64,000 bases of DNA from Pyrenopolyporus hunteri (lineage: Eukaryota > Ascomycota > Sordariomycetes > Xylariales > Hypoxylaceae): contig CADCXC010000004.1 in assembly GCA_902806595.1 (NCBI GenBank), positions 1,550,001 to 1,614,000 of the forward strand, given 5' to 3'. The notes under the pieces were generated by a model, which did not search any database, was not told the origin of the DNA, and saw only the letters and a program-made list of their open reading frames with translations. Below, in pieces: positions 60,726-64,000 of this stretch; positions within the stretch are counted from its first letter, which is position 1; every line of letters starts with the position of its first letter. The position numbers were made by a program, and so were the translations under genes.

Positions 60726-62611
60726 TATAGGTATGGTATACCAAGGTGATATAAAAATCTGGCATTGAAGCTCCTATTCCGAGTTTTGAATGCTCTTTGA
60801 AAGTGTTAGGCCTTCACAGAGGTCCAGATCCTCGATGATATCGCGAATTATTACACTTTGCCTCGGCTATTCTCTAGGTTTCATTGTAACCCTTCGACTT
60901 TGGTCCTATGGTCTAGAGTAAGGATAACGGGGGCTTTTTCTTCTCTTTTCTTTTCTTTTCGTTTCGTTTCGTTTCTTTTCCTTTTTTTAACTACGATACT
61001 TATCAATCACCCCTAACCTTCACATGCTATGGTTGAGGTTGGCACATGAGAATCCTACATTTCTCTACGTATGAGTCACGAGTAACGTGGCTCTATAAGG
61101 TAGATAGGTAGGTAAGGTGTCCAAGCATACGTATTCAAAACCAGGTAGCCTCGGGGTCAAACGTGTCGGTAAGGAGAGGGGAATATTGGTTCTAGGGGTT
61201 GGCGTGACTTTGGACGTTGGGGGCTTTCTAAGCTTGATAGTCATTTTTGATTCTTTGCTTTATACTGGAAATTTATAAATTAGGTAGGTAGATAGGTTAG
61301 GTAGGTACCTGTTTATATAAGAGGTCTGAATAGTGAAAGGAGGTTAGTAGCAGGAGATTACGTAAATATGAGATGGACAAGCTTCAGGGCTCTAACCGCC
61401 GTTCTAGCTGGACCTTATCAGCCCGATTTAGGCATCAAAGCTATGGGGTTTAGTGATCCACTTGGGCGCTGCATGGATGCTGGCGACGCTAAGTTCATAA
61501 TCCAGATCAGTGACTACGTTATGTATCTAGTACCTATGCAGGTACATAGCATGATGCTGGGCGTTACATTATAGTACAGGAATTTTACTGCACTGCTTGC
61601 TGTCAGCCTACCCTGGTATATGTACATGCGACGTACGGCTCTACATATACGGGTACCTATGCACAGGGCAGCCTTGCAACAAACAGGCAGCGCCGGCCGT
61701 GCTTTCTACTCACCTAGGTATATACAGCGTCCTGCGTGTACCTACCTAGGTACCTCTGTACCTGGGCATGCATACCTAGGTACAAGCAGATATTCTTTTT
61801 GAGGTGGGGCACGGGCCATGGCTTAATCTTCGATAAATCTTTAAAACGCACAGTGTTGTCAGACACAGTACAGCAATAAACCTAATAAACCTGCAGCGGC
61901 CGTTCTCCTCATCGAAAATGGAAATATTTTAGATAAAATGTTTTGACATTGGCCTACCACATCATAACCCAGAACCACGCCCATAACTACAACCCATAAC
62001 AACATAACCAACATCCTGTGATTAATCATACCGCAACAAAAAGCAACAGTACAACACCGGATACCGTTCCACCCGTCAGACAAACGCTGTCAACGCCTCA
62101 AAGCCGCTACCACATCACCTCGTTATCTTACATCTAAATCCTAATCCTATCGTTCGAGATATCACCGCCACTTCAACTTGACGTCGCCGCCTTCCATCTA
62201 CAGTAGTTCAGGCCGTCGCCCCCGATTGATTGTCCTATCGATTGTCCTATCAATTGGTCCTTCTTCTCGTCTCTTTCTGGTCGTTATTCTTAGCCCGATC
62301 GGCTTTCATGAGCAACATTACGCCTTTCTAAAGCTCGGGATTCTCCTGAGCTCGTCCGATTTCGCCAAAGAAGAGAAGGAGAAAAAAACTCGTCTCGTCC
62401 TCCACATCTCACGCTTCCCACCACCCCGCACAAACAACAAGACGTCCTCAAGAGACATCCTGAAACCAGAGCCTTGCGTAATTAAACCACGGCATTCTAT
62501 CTCAACAACTCAATTACAACTACAGACACCTTGACCTTGGCCTACTCACACCCTCCGCGAACAATACGCACCTCTCAAATTTAGACGGATACTACAAGAT
62601 CCCCAAATGCC
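60726..62611. other. Intergenic region and leader of the 4E-T-like gene
   Basis: URB1 3' flank, then about 1.8 kb without a supported gene. It contains the pyrimidine repeat at 60936, several TACCTA/CCTAGG clusters (61280-61310, 61735-61785) and two unremarkable open frames at 61368-61802. From about 62100 the sequence is C/A-rich and probably becomes the 5' UTR. Confidence 0.5.
60936..60988. repeat. Pentanucleotide TTTTC/GTTTC repeat
   Basis: About ten imperfect copies of a pyrimidine-rich pentamer, ending in a T run. It is a simple slippage-prone microsatellite about 210 bp after the URB1 stop codon. Confidence 0.85.
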
Positions 62612-64000
62612 ATGGCATTACGATATACAACAGAAGCGCTAATATTCTTGCGCGACTCGCCCTTATGTGCTAAGCCTAGCACACTTCCCCCTGCGGAAGA
62701 ATGGATGGGGTATGTTCAAGCCGGTTAAAGATGAAATTTAGTTTCGCGCCCATACTGATAGATTGCGCAGGCCACCACCCGAGACCTTCCGCAACGGTCA
62801 AGCAAATAAACCTGGCGGTGAGAGAACCAGAAACAATGATAGCTCTCTTCTCGACCCGACCAATAGGCGAACGGGTGTGGATAGGCACGCGCCGCGAAAC
62901 ACCGCAAGTACGCTCATGTCCCTCTTCATCTCTACTCAATCTACTGCTAACGGCAATTTCCTAGACCCCGAGGATATTATCCTAGGGCCTCCGCGGACGA
63001 CTTTTTCGTCGGCCACTCTCTCGAGGGCTAATAAGCCTTTCGATAACGATAAGACCTCAAAGGATAATGATACCCGAGACCGTTTCGCTTTCCGCTCCAG
63101 GAACGGCGACGCCGACAATTCTGAGCGTTTCCGCGATCGCGACCGTGACCGTGACCGTGACCGCGATACCCGGACCGCATTCCGACGGCGTGCAGATGCC
63201 GACCAAGATAGCGAGGGCTGGAGCACAGTGAAGCCCCGTAAAAGCTTTGGCCATGAAGGAGCTGAAAGATTTCATGGTCGCATGGGTGATCGCCCTGAGC
63301 GCTTTGGAGGAGATCGCCGACCGCGCGACCAAGATGATCGCGACAATGGCGAGAGACCGCGTCGCGCCTTTGGTGAGTTTAGTAAGGACAAAGAAGGCGA
63401 GGACGGCGATAAGCCTCGCAGAAACGGCTTAAACAGGAACAGAACAGAGCAACCCTGGCTGAGGGATAATGATGCCCCTGCACCTCGAGAGCGTTTTGAT
63501 AGATCCAAAAGCTGGAGGGACAGGGCCGACGACCACGGCGAAGGGCAACAACAGGATAGACCGAGGGAGAGAGCGTTTGAGCGAAGATGGGATCGAGACC
63601 GCGATCAGCGTCAGGAACGTGAACCGGAATGGCTCGATGAACCCGTCGAAGAGCAGCAACAAGCGCATACCCAGGAGGATTTCAAGAAGTTTATGGAGAG
63701 TATGAAGGCGGGGAAGAACCCGGCTAGGGTTGAGCCAACCCCCACGTCGATCGCTGAAGCATCCGCGCCACCTGAAAAGGTTGAGGTCGAGAAGGCCAAG
63801 GTCAAATCGGCACCCGCCATTGAAACGGGCCCGGATAAATTTTTCGCTGCCTTTGGTCAAACTTCGGCCCTCGAAACGCCCGGCATCGCCAATGAAGCGA
63901 CCAAAGAGAATTCCGTTCCCACCGTTAAACCAAAGACGGGGTCTCGGTTCCAGAAGCTCTTCTCGAATCAAGAGGAATCTCGGCGCCAGGTCGAGCCTCC
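62612..64000 (+). CDS. 4E-T-like eIF4E-binding protein (partial, runs off the window)
   Basis: Predicted translational repressor/mRNA-decay adaptor that binds the cap-binding protein eIF4E. The exons are 62612-62709, 62771-62907 and 62965 to the window end; about 423 residues are visible. The introns are 61 bp and 57 bp (GCTAAC branch). The N-terminus holds a canonical eIF4E-binding motif, Y5TTEALI11 (Y-x4-L-hydrophobic). WMGPPPETFRN and NPEDIILGPPRTTFSSAT follow, both built across introns and characteristic of fungal members. A long disordered region rich in Arg/Asp/Glu comes next, with a pure RD repeat (FRDRDRDRDRDRDT) near 63130-63170. Short segments resemble conserved patches (EGWSTVKPRKSFG, PEWLDEP, QEDFKKFMESMKAG). 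The main ATG (G at -3, G at +4) overlaps a 5-nt-upstream ATG in another frame. The identity at family level is good; the 3' half is missing. Confidence 0.85.

Overview
This is a stretch of nuclear DNA from a filamentous ascomycete (Pezizomycotina, most likely Sordariomycetes; Xylariales is my guess on general character only). Genes are split by short introns, mostly 48-130 bp, with GT..AG ends and CTAAC/CTGAC branch points. Gene content is typical of Pezizomycotina: peroxisomal Lon, a Tao3/Mor2-type morphogenesis giant, a fungal 4E-T-like protein and a fungal 'glycosyltransferase 2'. Intergenic DNA is rich in TACCTA/TAGGTA words. There is no bacterial, viral, CRISPR or intact mobile-element signature.

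Layout. 1-2349: no gene recognised. 2350-5287 (-): peroxisomal Lon protease LON2, divergent from RFA2 (6346-7240, +), the replication protein A 32 kDa subunit. 7969-9106 (-): GNAT acetyltransferase. 11346-12215 (-): isopentenyl-diphosphate isomerase. 13139-15285 (-): MATE transporter. 16454-17317 (+): small DUF202/VTC1-like membrane protein in four exons. 17574-19855 (-): type II membrane glycosyltransferase. 20807-22832 (+): symportin SYO1. 23391-24158 (-): DNAJC8/Spf31-like J protein. 24696-27554 (+): DEAD-box helicase DBP10. 27940-30858 (-): proteasome subunit RPN1. 31689-33025 (+): RIO2 kinase. 33755-35675 (-): two-RRM RNA-binding protein with a long intron-containing leader. 39183-40257 (-): weak, unrecognised exon candidates. 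41304-43552 (-): NADPH-cytochrome P450 reductase. 46150-47200: an extremely AT-rich island. 48242-56395 (+): the 2584-residue cell morphogenesis protein PAG1/Tao3/Mor2. 57215-60725 (+): URB1/Npa1. 62612-64000 (+): 4E-T-like eIF4E-binding protein, cut by the window edge.

The genes are mostly housekeeping. Four (SYO1, DBP10, RIO2, URB1) act in ribosome biogenesis, three (LON2, RPN1, the J protein) in protein or spliceosome quality control, and two (isomerase, P450 reductase) in the isoprenoid/sterol route. I see no biosynthetic gene cluster. Exon structures were built by hand from splice signals, reading frame and remembered family motifs; totals are in frame for every complete gene listed.

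The most unusual structure is the AT-rich island at about 46.15-47.2 kb, where almost every surviving cytosine is followed by guanine. That looks like saturated repeat-induced point mutation (RIP) that spared CpG. Also notable are sharply bounded GC-saturated coding blocks inside RFA2, DBP10 and RIO2, and a LON2 gene whose catalytic lysine and peroxisomal signal both lie downstream of a short 3' intron.
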